A stretch of 64,000 bases of DNA. It comes from Streptomyces sp. NBC_01591. Lineage in GTDB: Bacteria > Actinomycetota > Actinomycetes > Streptomycetales > Streptomycetaceae. The notes beneath the pieces were generated by a model that was given only the letters and a program-made list of their open reading frames with translations, had not been told where the DNA came from and ran no database searches. The stretch's first letter is position 1, and every line of letters begins with the position of its first letter. This document shows positions 9,343-18,192 of this stretch, piece by piece. A program made the translations under genes and the position numbers. The stretch is taken from contig NZ_CP109328.1 in NCBI RefSeq assembly GCF_035918155.1, positions 992,001 to 1,056,000 of the forward strand, read 5' to 3'.

Positions 9343-9593
9343 GTGGTCGTATGCGCCCGGCTCCCAGTCGGCGAACAGCGCCTCCGCCGTCTCGGTTCGT
9401 TCCGGCGCCGTGGACGTGGCCGGCCACCAGTTCTCCACCTGATGCGCGTCCACGAGGACGAAGTCCCGTACCCGTCGAAGCCACCCGGGGTCGCCTGCCA
9501 CGCAGATATGGACGGGTGCGTCATCGGGCAGGTCCTTGATTGCGTCGCGAAGCTGCGCGGCATTCCAGACCTGCGGGGTGTGCTCGAAAGCTG
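9343..9593 (-). pseudogene. DUF6225-like small protein, degenerate
   Basis: The minus strand encodes AFEHTPQVWNAAQLRDAIKD, PVHICVAGDPGW, DFVLVDAHQVENWWPATST and APERTETAEALFADWEPGAY, matching the ~85-residue Streptomyces DUF6225 family. The usual GGFDGYR core is replaced by WLRRV, which is explained by one inserted and one deleted base that cancel out. No plausible start codon lies near AFEHTPQ, and the frame runs on past the normal C-terminus, so I call it a decayed gene. It is divergent from Ku. Confidence 0.6.
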
Positions 9594-9682
9594 TGTCCCG
9601 GCGATCACGACAATGGTGATCAGGCGTCGGGCGGGGAAGGAGCCAAGGAGCACGGCACCGCAGGTCGAGGTGGTGACCCAAG

Positions 9683-10672
9683 ATGGCCAGACCGATATGG
9701 ACGGGGATCGTCTCCTTCGGGCTCGTCTCGCTGCCGGTCGCGTTGTATACCGCGACCGACAGTCACACGATCCGCTTCCACCAGCTCCAGCGCGGCACTG
9801 CGGACCGGATCCGCAACCGGCGTGTCAATGAGCGCACCGGTGATGAGGTGGACCTGGACGAGATCGTCAAGGGTTACGACACCGGCAGCGAGTACGTGAT
9901 TGTCGAGCCCGAGGAGCTCGACGACATCGCGCCGGGGCGGTCCAAGGCCCTGGAGGTGTCCGAGTTCGTCGATCTCGACATGGTGGAGCCGATCTTTTTC
10001 GACAGGACGTACTATCTCGGGCCGCGGGGCGAGCAGTACGGCAAGGTATATGCCCTGCTCCAGAGGGCCCTGGCGGAGTCGAACAAGGCAGGCATCGCGA
10101 CGTTCGTGATGCGCGGGCGCGAGTACCTCGTCGCTCTGAAAGCCGAGGACGACCTGCTGACCCTGCATTCCCTGCACTGGGCGGACGAGATCCGCGACCC
10201 CCACGAGGAGGTCCCCGACCTGCCGGACAAGACGGAGCCGACCGCCGCCGAGGTGAAGATGGCCCACCAGCTCATCGACGCCCTCACCACCGACTGGGAC
10301 CCGGAAGACTTCCACGACACCTTCCAGGAGAAGGTCGAGGCGCTGATCGAGGCCAAGGCCACAGGCGAAACCGTGGAGAAGGCCGAGCCGGCCGCGCAGC
10401 CCACCGGTGTGGTCGACCTGATGGAAACCCTGCGCGCCAGCGTCGAGCGGGCCCGCAGCCCGAAGGACACCGGGGAGAAGGCCGGCGCCTCTGAGAAGAC
10501 CGGGCGCGGGAAGAAGCCTGCCGCGAAGAAGCGCACCAGGGCCTCGGGCGCCGGGTCGCTGCGGTCGCTGACCAAGGCCGAGCTGTACGAGAAGGCCGCC
10601 AAGGCAGGGATCAAAGGGCGTTCCGGCATGACCCGTGATCAGCTCGCCGACGCCCTCGCCAAGGGCAGCTGA
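9683..10672 (+). CDS. ku: Ku protein (non-homologous end joining)
   Basis: 329 residues starting MARPIWTGIVSFGLVSLPV, the signature opening of bacterial Ku. The Ku core beta-barrel spans about residues 1-260 (FHQLQRGTADRIRNRRV, YLGPRGEQYGKVYALL, MAHQLIDALTTDWDPEDFHD). A lysine/alanine-rich tail (about 265-290) leads to a SAP-like segment, LTKAELYEKAAKAGIKGRSG. Ku homodimers thread onto broken DNA ends and recruit LigD. No ligD lies beside it here, as is usual for the several ku paralogues in Streptomyces. Intact; start chosen at the family-consensus Met. Confidence 0.95.
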   Translation: MARPIWTGIVSFGLVSLPVALYTATDSHTIRFHQLQRGTADRIRNRRVNERTGDEVDLDEIVKGYDTGSEYVIVEPEELDDIAPGRSKALEVSEFVDLDMVEPIFFDRTYYLGPRGEQYGKVYALLQRALAESNKAGIATFVMRGREYLVALKAEDDLLTLHSLHWADEIRDPHEEVPDLPDKTEPTAAEVKMAHQLIDALTTDWDPEDFHDTFQEKVEALIEAKATGETVEKAEPAAQPTGVVDLMETLRASVERARSPKDTGEKAGASEKTGRGKKPAAKKRTRASGAGSLRSLTKAELYEKAAKAGIKGRSGMTRDQLADALAKGS

Positions 10673-10838
10673 GGCCGCCGCGGCCGACTGCTTCGGGGCT
10701 CTGGGAACGTCTTGCGGATGTGCGGCTGGGCGGGGGCTGACCCACAGGCGATGGGAACGGCGCTGACGCGCAAGGTGTAGCCCTGGCCACCTCGAGCGCT
10801 CCGCGTTCGGCGGGTTCCAGCTCGGCGGCAGTTCGGCT
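10673..10838. other. Intergenic sequence, no gene recognised
   Basis: Between the Ku stop and the ISL3-type end I see no convincing ORF, hairpin or repeat. Confidence 0.4.
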
Positions 10839-11295
10839 GGCTTTATCGACGACTCACGGGTTCTGGCACAGATCTTGGGGAGCGGTCGCGGGGCGTCCGC
10901 CCCCTTCGGCGACCGGTCTACCGTTGAGCCGTGACATGGAACGAAGCTGAGTACCTCGACTGCCTGCACTCCGAGCGGCGTGGCTACGCATGGGTAATGC
11001 AGCATCACGGCGGGCTGGCGCCGAAGGAGGCCAGGGAGGCCGCCCTGGAGCGATACCCATACGAACCGGCTGAGGCGCCGTACCGCGGACTGATCTTTCA
11101 CGACGAGGCGTGGCACTGGGCGATGCTGGCGATCCACAGCGATCGGTACGTAGCGGAACACCCCGAGCTGGTTCATCCGTCACCTGACTACCGAGCCCTC
11201 GAGCAGCCAATCAACGAGCGCAATCGAACACCGAGGTAACGCTCCGCGACCGCTCCCCAAGATCTGTGCCAGAACCGAAACTGGTGAACAAAGCC
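10839..11295. mobile_element. ISL3-ended MITE-like element with a passenger ORF
   Basis: A 33-bp sequence is perfectly inverted at 10859-10891 and 11244-11276 (core GGCACAGATCTTGGGGAGCG). Beyond it, weaker homology runs to GGCTTT(A/G)T at each edge. The same end sequence occurs once more at 43554-43620 beside an ISL3 transposase relic. The element lacks a transposase and instead contains a 102-codon ORF. No clear 8-bp duplication is seen at the edges. Confidence 0.6.
10931..11239 (+). CDS. Passenger protein of unknown function (102 aa)
   Basis: From GTG 10931: MTWNEAEYLDCLHSERRGYA, then WVMQHHGGLAPKEAREAALERY, GLIFHDEAWHWAMLAIH and HPSPDYRALEQPINERN. It is hydrophilic and Trp/His-rich with no membrane segment or signal peptide. 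I do not recognise a family with certainty. It lies wholly between the inverted ISL3-type ends and may be a cargo gene of that element. Its C-terminal codons run toward the right inverted repeat. Confidence 0.6.
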   Translation: MTWNEAEYLDCLHSERRGYAWVMQHHGGLAPKEAREAALERYPYEPAEAPYRGLIFHDEAWHWAMLAIHSDRYVAEHPELVHPSPDYRALEQPINERNRTPR

Positions 11296-11297
11296 AC

Positions 11298-11339
11298 GGC
11301 CAGACGCTCGGCTGGGAAACCCCAGCCGAGCGTCTGGCC
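11298..11339. terminator. Perfect 19-bp hairpin terminator
   Basis: GGCCAGACGCTCGGCTGGG pairs perfectly with its complement across a four-base AAAC loop. It lies 60 bp downstream of the ccdA stop (minus strand) and after the passenger ORF (plus strand), so it can serve both. Confidence 0.85.
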
Positions 11340-11401
11340 AAACTTCCCGCGGCCTGATCGAACCGACCACGCGTTGCGACGACCGCTAGAATCCGCCTCC
11401 G

Positions 11402-12166
11402 TCAGATTCCAACGGTGAAGTCGCTGGACCATGTCTGCATCTGTTGCACCAGGAGGTCCCAGGCGCCGGTCAGCAGCAGCACGCCGGTGGCGATCATCAT
11501 CGTGCCACCGATGCGCATGACCCACACATAGTGGCGCTTGGCCCAGCTGAAGGCACCGAGTGCTTTGCGGAAGGCGATGGCGGTGAGGATGAAGGGGACA
11601 CCGAGACCGAGACAGTAGGCGACGGTCAGTATCGCGCCCCGGCCCGCGCTCGCCTGCTCGGAAGACAAGACGATCACGGAGCCGAGAGTGGGACCGACGC
11701 ATGGCGTCCAGCCGATCCCGAACAGGGCTCCGAGGACGGGGGCGCCGATCAGCCCGGCGGTGGGCCGCCTGTGGAAGCGGAACTCACGCTGCGTGAGCCA
11801 GGGCATGAGCCCCATGAAGAACACACCCAGCAGGATCATCAGCACGCCAAGTACCTTGGATAGCGTGCCCTGGTACTCCAGCAAGGTGGAGCCGAAGAAG
11901 CCGAAGAGTGCTCCGCCGGAGACGAACACGGCGGTGAAACCGAGGACGAACAGGAAGGCGCCGGTGGCCATCCGCCCCCGCCGCGCCTCCGCCAGGTCGG
12001 TACCGACGACGCCGGTGACATAGGAGAGGTAGCCGGGGACCAGCGGCAAGACGCAGGGAGAGAAGAAGGATACGAGCCCGCCGAGCAGAGCGATCGGCAG
12101 GGCGAGCAGCAGGGCACCGTGCTCCACTGTCTCGTTCTGTGCGGCCAGTGCAATGAGTGCGGACAC
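11402..12166 (-). CDS. ccdA: CcdA-type cytochrome c biogenesis / thiol-disulfide transmembrane protein
   Basis: 254 residues from GTG at 12164-12166, one base after the TlpA stop. Six hydrophobic segments are visible. The two redox cysteines sit in FFSPCVLPL (Cys38) and GWTPCVGPT (Cys156), the defining positions of CcdA/DsbD-beta proteins. It passes electrons from cytoplasmic thioredoxin across the membrane to an extracytoplasmic thioredoxin-like partner, here most likely the TlpA protein encoded just upstream. No resB/resC/ccsA cytochrome-maturation genes accompany the pair, so its targets may be other extracytoplasmic disulfides. Confidence 0.92.
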   Translation of the reverse strand: MSALIALAAQNETVEHGALLLALPIALLGGLVSFFSPCVLPLVPGYLSYVTGVVGTDLAEARRGRMATGAFLFVLGFTAVFVSGGALFGFFGSTLLEYQGTLSKVLGVLMILLGVFFMGLMPWLTQREFRFHRRPTAGLIGAPVLGALFGIGWTPCVGPTLGSVIVLSSEQASAGRGAILTVAYCLGLGVPFILTAIAFRKALGAFSWAKRHYVWVMRIGGTMMIATGVLLLTGAWDLLVQQMQTWSSDFTVGI

Positions 12167-12167
12167 G

Positions 12168-12782
12168 TCATTTCTCCCCGACGATCGGCTGCACCATCTT
12201 CAGCAGGGCGCTTTTATCGAGCGCTCCTATTGCTCGTGCTGCGACTTTTCCGTGCCGATCGATGACGAGTGTGGAGGGAACCGGCTGTATGCCCAGAGTG
12301 CCCCTTTGGAAGCGGAGAAGCAGCCTGCCTGAGCGGTCGTAGAAGCTTGGATAGGTAATGCCTTGATCGCGCTGAAAGGCCATGGCAGGAGCCGGACTTG
12401 CGTCACGGGTGTTGATGCCGACGAACTGCACGCCCTGACTTTTGACATCCTGGTAGACCGTCTCAAAGCCTTTGGCCTCAGCACGGCAGGGCGGGCACCA
12501 TGAACCCCAGACGTTGAGCACCACGACTTTCCCCCTGTAGTCCGCAACGTCCAAGACCCTGCCATCGACGGTCTTGCCGGACAGGTCCGGGGCCATGACA
12601 CGCTGGCTCGCGGGTACGGCGTCGGTGCCGTCCTTCCCTGCGACGAAGTTCGGTTCGCCACTACTGCCTGACGTGCCGCCAGAAGCGCACGCAGTGAGCA
12701 GTAACGCGCAGGCTGCGGAGGCGATCACGATCGGTACTCCACGCATACGGCCAACGGCGGTACTGGAGTCTTTCGCACTCAT
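12168..12782 (-). CDS. TlpA/ResA-family thioredoxin-like lipoprotein
   Basis: 204 residues. A signal peptide ends in the lipobox LTAC (Cys32). A thioredoxin fold follows: GKVVVLNVWGSWCPPCRAEA with active-site Cys96 and Cys99, the cis-Pro region QPVPSTLVIDRHGKV, and the TlpA/ResA insertion FQRDQGITYPSFYDRSG. It is a membrane-anchored extracytoplasmic thiol reductase, the natural partner of the following CcdA, with which it forms a tight two-gene operon. An IS630 element sits about 90 bp upstream, so the promoter region may be truncated. Confidence 0.92.
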   Translation of the reverse strand: MSAKDSSTAVGRMRGVPIVIASAACALLLTACASGGTSGSSGEPNFVAGKDGTDAVPASQRVMAPDLSGKTVDGRVLDVADYRGKVVVLNVWGSWCPPCRAEAKGFETVYQDVKSQGVQFVGINTRDASPAPAMAFQRDQGITYPSFYDRSGRLLLRFQRGTLGIQPVPSTLVIDRHGKVAARAIGALDKSALLKMVQPIVGEK

Positions 12783-12891
12783 GTGAAAAGTTTCCCATGG
12801 CCGTTCAGGAGGATCCGGGCAACCCCCTGCCGGGGAACCGTTGCCTCTGGTGAAGCTTCTCAGCTGCCAGTTACTGACTTCGGCGTATTAG

Positions 12892-14553
12892 CCTCGATCT
12901 TGCATGACGGTCCGTCGGTTCTTCCGTCGGGCCGTTTTGCTGTTGCGGATGTGCGAGGGCATGTTGGTGGCCCGGTTGTCGCGTCGGGTGGGCGCCGGGT
13001 TCCACTCCCGGGGTGGTCGTGCAGGTTGTTGGGACGGGTGAATTTACTGGTCAGCCGGGGTTCGGTAGGGCCTGGAGCCGGTCCATGGCGCTGGTGATCA
13101 CGGATGTCCAGGGCCATCGGGCGGCCAGGCGGAGCCAGCGGCGGCGGCCGGTGTTCACGAGCTGGGCGGCGGCGGAAAACAAGCGGAGGCGGAGGCGCTT
13201 CGGCTCCCAACGGCGGGTTTCGCCTGTCAGGGCGAGCATCGGCATCCAGGCGAGGAGGTCGAGCGCGATGGAGACGATCTCCAGCCAGATCCGGTTCTGG
13301 GCTGTGTCGTGCAGGGGCAGGTTGCGCAGGCCGGTATCGCGGGCGTTTCGGATGCGGTCCTCGCAGCGGGCCCGCCTGCGGTGACGCAGTTCGAGGTCGG
13401 CGAGCTGGCCGCCCTTTGTGTTGGTCGCGAAGCAGGTCAGTCGCAGCCCGTCAACGTCGGTGAAGCGCAACTGGGCGCCGGGGTGTGGCCGTTCCTTGCG
13501 GACGATCAGCCGCATGCCCTTGGGCCAGGTGCTCAGGTCGGGCATGTCGGTGATCTCTGCGACCCAGGCGCCGGGCCGTTCGGTGCCGTCGGAGTCGTAG
13601 GCCGGTGTCCAGGCCCGTTTCGGGATCTTCAGCACAGCCTGGTGGATGGCGTCGGTGATGGTCATTCCGACCGAGTAGGACAGCCACCGGCCGCGGCGGG
13701 AGAGCCAGTCGAGGAAGGCGTGGGTGCCGCCGAGCGGAGTCGGTGCGGACCAGCGTCTGCCGTCCCCGCCGCAGGTGTTTGGGCAGTTGGGCCAGGGCGA
13801 GGCGGGTGGTTTCGATGTGATCGCTCGCGGTGTTGGAGCCTGCGTTGCCAGGCCGCAGCAGCGCGGCCACCGGTTCCCCGGAACCGGCCTGGCCGTGGTC
13901 GACGAACGCAACGAGCGGATGGTGACCGAAGGTCTTCTTCCAGGTCGCGGTGGCGTCCTGCTTCTCGGAGTGCGCAAGCACCAGCACGCCGTCGATGTCC
14001 ACGATCACGCTGCCACCGGCGGCCGGATTGTCTTCACCGGCCAACTCCCATACTCGCGTGCGCACTTCGGCTCGTGCCGCGCGGATCGCGGTGAGCGCCT
14101 TCGGCCCGGCCGCGGCGAGCGCGTCGATGAGCCGGGAGACCGTGGGGTCCGATGCCACTGGACCGAACACGTCGGCCTCGGCCCGCAGCATGGCGACATC
14201 AGCGAGGCAGTCCCCGCCCAGAGCCGTCGCGAGTGCGATATCCAGCAGGACCTTGCCCGGATCATGCATCGTCCGCGGCTTGCGCCAGGGCGCCAGCGCC
14301 GCCGATATCGCATCGTCCAGGCCCAACGTGCGGACCGTCTCGACCAGCAGCACCGCCCCGGCCTGCGAGACCGCCCCTCTGCCGCCGCCCTCGACGCGGA
14401 CACGTGGGTACAACCCGATACGCTTACTCACCTGGAGAGTGCTTCTTTCCGTGCAGCCAACAGGACCCTAGACAAGTCCCATCGTTGCAGGTCAGAAGCA
14501 CTCTCTGCTTATTTGATCAAGGCATGGACGAGCACGCTCATGAAAGCGCGAGG
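12892..14553 (-). mobile_element. IS1380-family insertion sequence, copy B (nested)
   Basis: 1,662 bp with TTAG duplicated at 12888-12891 and 14554-14557. It lies inside the terminal region of IS630 copy C. Same length, ends and target as copy A, but the sequence has diverged (for example GATCTTGCATGAC against GATGTTTCGTGAC at the left end), so it is not a recent duplicate. Confidence 0.88.
13051..14431 (-). pseudogene. IS1380 transposase, frameshifted (copy B)
   Basis: Starts at GTG 14429-14431 (VSKRIGLYPRVRVEG) and is collinear with copy A. The frame breaks after TLVRTDSA: an extra base near 13734 (GCCGCCGAGCGGAG here, GCCGCCGGCGGAG in copy A) moves the rest, from GGTHAFLDWL through the C-terminal LQALPNPG, to another frame. 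The second catalytic Asp region lies at the break, so the protein should be inactive. It could still be moved by copy A. Confidence 0.88.
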
Positions 14554-15631
14554 TTAGGGTCTGTCCGGTCTGTCGAGAGCGAGGCCCGTCCCGGCGAGGA
14601 ATCCGCCGAGGATGCCGTGCCGGTACTGCAGCGCCTTGAGCCGCCTGCGGAGCAGAGTCTCCAGCTCGCCGAGGGTGCGGGCGGCCAGGTTGGCCAGGCT
14701 CCGCTTGATATGCGCCCACAGGCCCTCGACCGGGTTGAGGTCGGGCGCATACCCGGGCAGCAGGACCACCGTCAGCCAGTCCCGCTCGGCAACGAGTGCC
14801 TTCATCGTCTTGGAGACGTGGGTGCTCAGCCGGTCCCACACCACGATCAGCGGGGCCTTGAGCAGTTGGTGGGCGCCATCCAGCAGGCGGATGCAGTCCG
14901 CCTCGCCCAGCGAGCGACGCTCGCCCTTGCGGCCGGTATGCCGACGCAGCCGGCAGCACAGACGGGCGGGCAGCCCCGGCCGGAAACACAGCAGACCGGC
15001 CACCGAGAGCCGTCCCCGGCTGCGGCCGGACACCTTGATCCTCGGGGTGATGCCGCGCCGGCCCCAGGTGCGGCCCTTGGGCGGCCGACCGGTCACACCC
15101 GCTTCGTCCTCGAAGTAGATGAACGCGCCGGTCGCCGCCCGGAGGGTTTTACCTCCTGCCAGGTCACCTCCCGCCATGCGGTGATCGCGTCCTCGTCGCG
15201 TTCGGCGGCAGGCCGGGCGGGATCTGCACGCTGTAGCCCATGCGGTGCAGCAGCCGAGTGACCCCGGAGACACTGTAGGAGAGGTGGAACTTCCGCCCGA
15301 TCAGCGTGCGTACCCGGGCGGCGGTGCACACCTGGTCGTCCGCCCAGCCGTGCGCGGCCGGCCCCTCATCAAGCCACATCGCGAGCTTGGCCTGCAGGTG
15401 GGGGCCGAGCCGACAGTCGTAGCCGGAGGGGCCTCTGGAACGCAGCGCCTCGCGTCCGCCCGTCCTCCAGGTACGGCGCCACTGGTAGACCGACTTCTCA
15501 CTCACCCGTAACTCCCGGGCGATGCACGGGACTTCCACGCCGTCATCGAAGAGGTCAACGGCCCGCATCCGTACCTCTTCCCGGCGCCTGCGCTGCTCGG
15601 CGGTCAGCCCGCCCCCATCCGGATACCGCAT
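14554..15631 (-). pseudogene. IS630-family transposase, broken (copy C)
   Basis: orfA begins MRYPDGGGLTAEQRRRREEV (HTH, VSEKSVYQWRR) and orfB carries the catalytic part: FIYFEDEAGVTG, LIVVWDRLSTHVSK, PGYAPDLNPVEGLWAH. Three frames are involved. A one-base deletion in orfA (GATCCCGCCCGG here, GATGCCCGCCCGG in copy D) breaks GYSVQMPARP. A second junction, at GTAAAACCC just after AGGAGG, looks like the natural -1 frameshift between orfA and orfB. IS1380 insertion separates the gene from its own terminal repeat. Confidence 0.82.
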
Positions 15632-15751
15632 GCCTCCGGCGTACCAGCCCGGACGGACCGCGTCACCCCTCCCGACACAAATCCAGACCCCGAAACGCCG
15701 AAATCAGTAAGGCGCGGGGTGTGTCGTCTTCCCTGCCGAAGCCGTTCCTGC

Positions 15752-16129
15752 CTATGGGTGTTCGCCGAGTTGGAGGAGGCCGGCGAGGGAGAAGCACAGG
15801 GCGCCGGTGAGGGTGCCCCAGTTGGCGATGTCGGCGTTGACCGGGTTGCCGGTGGCGGGGCGGGTGTAGGCGGCGAGTGCGGAGACCATGAAAAGGAGGG
15901 AGCCGAGCTGGTTGACGGCGACGATCCGCCAGCCAAGGTTGTGCGGGCGGGCGCATGGTCGGCCGTGGCAGATCTCGACGAAGGCCAGGTGGCCGGAGAC
16001 CAGGAAGAGGACGCAGCCGATCACGTCGGGCGTCCAGATCAGCCGGTTGATCTGTTGGACGTTCAGGCCCTGCAGGAAGGAGTCCAGCAGGTTGACGGCG
16101 AAGACGAGGGTGCCCGTGACCCGGTGTTA
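15752..16129 (-). pseudogene. YrhK-like membrane protein, N-terminally truncated
   Basis: The frame opens after a TAA near 16130 and reads VTGTLVFAVNLLDSFLQGLN, QQINRLIWTPDVIGCVLFLV, SGHLAFVEICHG, VAVNQLGSLLFMVSALAAYT and TLTGALCFSLAGLLQLGEHP. The pattern of repeated membrane segments with a LIWTPD-type loop resembles YrhK-domain proteins, which have no established function. The upstream part is replaced by a transposase fragment, so the original start is lost; a GTG at 16022-16024 could start a shorter product. Confidence 0.55.
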
Positions 16130-16139
16130 TATCCCGGGA

Positions 16140-16258
16140 CCTGCTGCTTGGTGTGTGATGTCGGATCGTGCCAGGAGATAGTGGCTTCGCCGGTGAAGCG
16201 GCGGGCCATGAGGTCGGTCATGGCGAGGTGGATCACGGCTTCGGAGAGGGCGGGCAGG
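16140..16258 (-). pseudogene. IS5-like transposase C-terminal fragment
   Basis: The minus strand reads YETLPALSEAVIHLAMTDLM followed by ARRFTGE. This is the C-terminus of IS5-related transposases (normally RYETLPETSEAxIxxAMxxxMTRRL). About 35 codons remain between the YrhK relic and the direct repeat. Confidence 0.6.
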
Positions 16259-16440
16259 GTTTCGTAGCCGCGGGGGGACGTACGCCGCACGGTGCGCCGT
16301 GGCGAAGCCCCAGGAGCTCCCATCTCCGACGTTCAAATGCCGGTGCGGGTGGTGGGACCAGTGAGCGCGGCGACGTCCGGCTGGCCGCGGGCTGGTACGG
16401 TCACGGCGCATCGTCCCCGAACACAAGGAATCGGCTCCTA

Positions 16441-16632
16441 ATGATGGCTCAGTTGGCACGGTATCGCCGTCACATGATCATGCTCGTCGTCGTCGGCGTC
16501 CTGCTGATCATGGTTTCTCGGATGGGGCAGTCCTCAGGGGGCTTCCTTGCCACCGGAATCGCCGCAGTCGTGCTCGGGGTGGCTCTCCTCGTCGTGACGA
16601 TAGTGGGCGGACGTCGTCCTCAGCGCCCATAG
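16441..16632 (+). CDS. Small membrane protein (63 aa), repeat copy 1
   Basis: MMAQLARYRRHMIMLVVVGV, then LLIMVSRMGQ, GFLATGIAAVVLGVALLVVT and a basic tail GGRRPQRP. It has two predicted membrane helices with a short loop and a basic C-terminus. Function unknown; such small integral membrane proteins are common in Streptomyces. AAGGAAT about ten bases upstream is a weak RBS. It is followed at 16703 by a strong hairpin. The second copy differs by Ile to Val at residue 13. Confidence 0.65.
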   Translation: MMAQLARYRRHMIMLVVVGVLLIMVSRMGQSSGGFLATGIAAVVLGVALLVVTIVGGRRPQRP

Positions 16633-16702
16633 CGGGCCTCCGCTTCCTTCGCTAGCCAACCGAGCCCGACCGACGGCACATGCCCTCGCTCAGCGTACGA
16701 AG

Positions 16703-16740
16703 CGGGCCCGGTCCTCCGAACCGCCGGAGGACCGGGCCCG
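16703..16740 (+). terminator. 16-bp hairpin terminator, repeat copy 1
   Basis: CGGGCCCGGTCCTCCG at 16703-16718 pairs perfectly with 16725-16740 across a six-base loop, 70 bp after the small membrane protein. In copy 2 (41101-41138) one stem base is mutated. Confidence 0.8.
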
Positions 16741-16868
16741 TGCCGTGCGCCGACCCGCCCAAGCGATGTGTCGTTTCGGGGTGGTAGTTGGTGTGCTGGG
16801 AGTGGTGTGGGCTGTCCGATCCGGGCCGTAGAGTGGGTGCCCTGGCCGAGATCTGGGAGGGACGGGGC

Positions 16869-17222
16869 ATGGAGGCAGCCACCGCACGGTTCATTGAGGA
16901 GTCCACGGCTCTGCCGCCTGCGGCGCTCGCAGCGTTGTACGAGGACTCCCTTGACCGCTGGAACCGGGGCGGCCGCGATGCCAGCCGTGCGACCAGGGTC
17001 TCCGCGTCGGAGAACTCCGCGATCGAACGTGCCGTCCGCACCGCTCTCCTCCGCCGCACCCACGAACTGGACGCCTTCCGCCCGCACCTCTGCTTCGACA
17101 TCAAACCCGCCTGCTCGATCGCCGCGCGCGCTGTCTGCAAGCGTACGAAACTGACGGAGGAGCAGTACCGGGTGCTGCTGGACCCGTTCGCGGCGGCAGG
17201 GGTCACGGTCCCAGAGTGGTGA
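16869..17222 (+). CDS. Conserved protein of unknown function (117 aa), repeat copy 1
   Basis: From ATG 16869 (GGGAGGG upstream): MEAATARFIEESTALPPAAL, LYEDSLDRWNRGGRDASR, SASENSAIERAVRTALLRRT, HELDAFRPHLCFDIKPACSI and C-terminal LLDPFAAAGVTVPEW. It looks soluble and mostly helical. I know of no function. The longer frame from 16788 lacks an RBS. The gene is duplicated at 41268-41621 with a Glu to Gly change near the C-terminus. Confidence 0.7.
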   Translation: MEAATARFIEESTALPPAALAALYEDSLDRWNRGGRDASRATRVSASENSAIERAVRTALLRRTHELDAFRPHLCFDIKPACSIAARAVCKRTKLTEEQYRVLLDPFAAAGVTVPEW

Positions 17223-17345
17223 GTACCGAGACCTAGACGGCAAGGCAGCGACCCGCCTGTCCCTGCTGACCTCCATGCCCGGTGTCCCGATCGACGCGTT
17301 CGACGAGATTGAAGGCGAGGCTGCGGCGCTTTGGTGCGGGTGGGT

Positions 17346-18192
17346 TCAGTCGGTGATCACGAGGTTGTCGGTGCTGTTCCACTGGGCGGTGAGTTCGGGC
17401 GCCCAGCCGGTGGCGGCGGTGTTGCCGTAGCCGATGTCCAGGCTTGCTGACGAGTCGCTGCTGATGCCCCGGGGCACTTTCAGGTGTCCTTCACGGGCGT
17501 GGAACTGCCGCGCTGCTGCCAGGTTGGCCGCCCACTTCGTATCCTGCGTCTGCTTCACCGGCCGTTCGTCTTCCTGGGCCGGTGTGATTGTGAGGGTGTT
17601 CTCCAGGATCCACTGCTGTACGGGCAGGAGCTGTTCCCACCCGAACCGCTGCGCCGTGACGCAGCGTCCGAGGTCTTCGCCCTGGACGACGACGTCGCCC
17701 GCAGCCTCGGGGAGTGTGCCGCCGGCCTGGACGTGGTTCTGGACGAGGCGGTAGCAGCGCTGCCACGTGGTGTCCCATGCCGGGCACCATCCCGGATCGA
17801 TCGCGTCCAGCTCGTCCCGCCGCGTTTCGGTCATCGCGCCGGCCGCCGAGGGGACGGGGCGGCCGGCCGTGCGGAGCTCCTCGTTCTCCCGCGCCCTCCG
17901 GGCCGCTGCCCTCGCGTTCTTCGCCCGCACCCCGATCGGATGCCCCTCCCACACCGCGGTGGTCGGAGGGAGGAAGCGGCCGTGGGCGGCGGCATACACG
18001 CGGGCGACGGCGACCCCGTCCGCCCAGGCCGCCTCCTGCTCGGACCACACCATCCCGACCTTTTCCAGCTCGGTCACTCGCCCGGCTTCCATCGTTCCGG
18101 CCGTGTAGGCGCGGCGCTGCTCGGCGATCCGCTGCCCGAGCGGATACCGGCCGACGCCGCCCGTGCCGCTGAGGTCACTGCGCTCTGGCGTC
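17346..18192 (-). pseudogene. Helicase-associated (HA) domain protein, 5'-truncated
   Basis: Upstream codons SDLSGTGGVGRYPLGQRIAE and QRRAYTAGTMEAGRVTELE lead into KVGMVWSEQEAAWADGVAVA, ELDAIDPGWCPAWDTTWQR, VQAGGTLPEAAGDVVVQGED and a C-terminus ending NLVITD. These are tandem helicase-associated repeats that normally follow a DEAD/DEAH helicase core of several hundred residues in actinobacteria. No helicase core is present: the frame simply opens in flanking DNA. A second fragment of the same family is at 51906-52220. An ATG at 18090-18092 could start a 248-residue product. Confidence 0.65.

Larger units (their letters stand above)
12874..15707 (-). mobile_element. IS630-family element, copy C, interrupted by IS1380 copy B
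   Basis: Ends CTGACTTCGGCGT (left) and the complement of CTGATTTCGGCGT (right) are flanked by TA at 12872-12873 and 15708-15709, the usual IS630 target. Removing the nested IS1380 and one TTAG restores an element of about 1,168 bp matching copy D at 49444-50617. Its transposase is broken three ways (see that entry). Confidence 0.85.
16255..17236. repeat. Long direct repeat, copy 1 (982 bp)
   Basis: This block recurs in the same orientation at 40653-41635. I counted about eight substitutions and one inserted G between them, so identity is about 99%. It begins at CAGGGTTTCGTAGCCGC and ends at GAGACCTAG. It contains two small genes and a hairpin. The flanks of the two copies are unrelated. Copy 2 is bounded on its right by an IS630 inserted at the terminal CTAG. 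Confidence 0.95.

Noticed and set aside
14554..15710. Composite transposon formed by IS630 copies C and D
   Set aside because: They are about 34 kb apart in inverted orientation, both have broken transposases and different TA sites; nothing suggests they move together.
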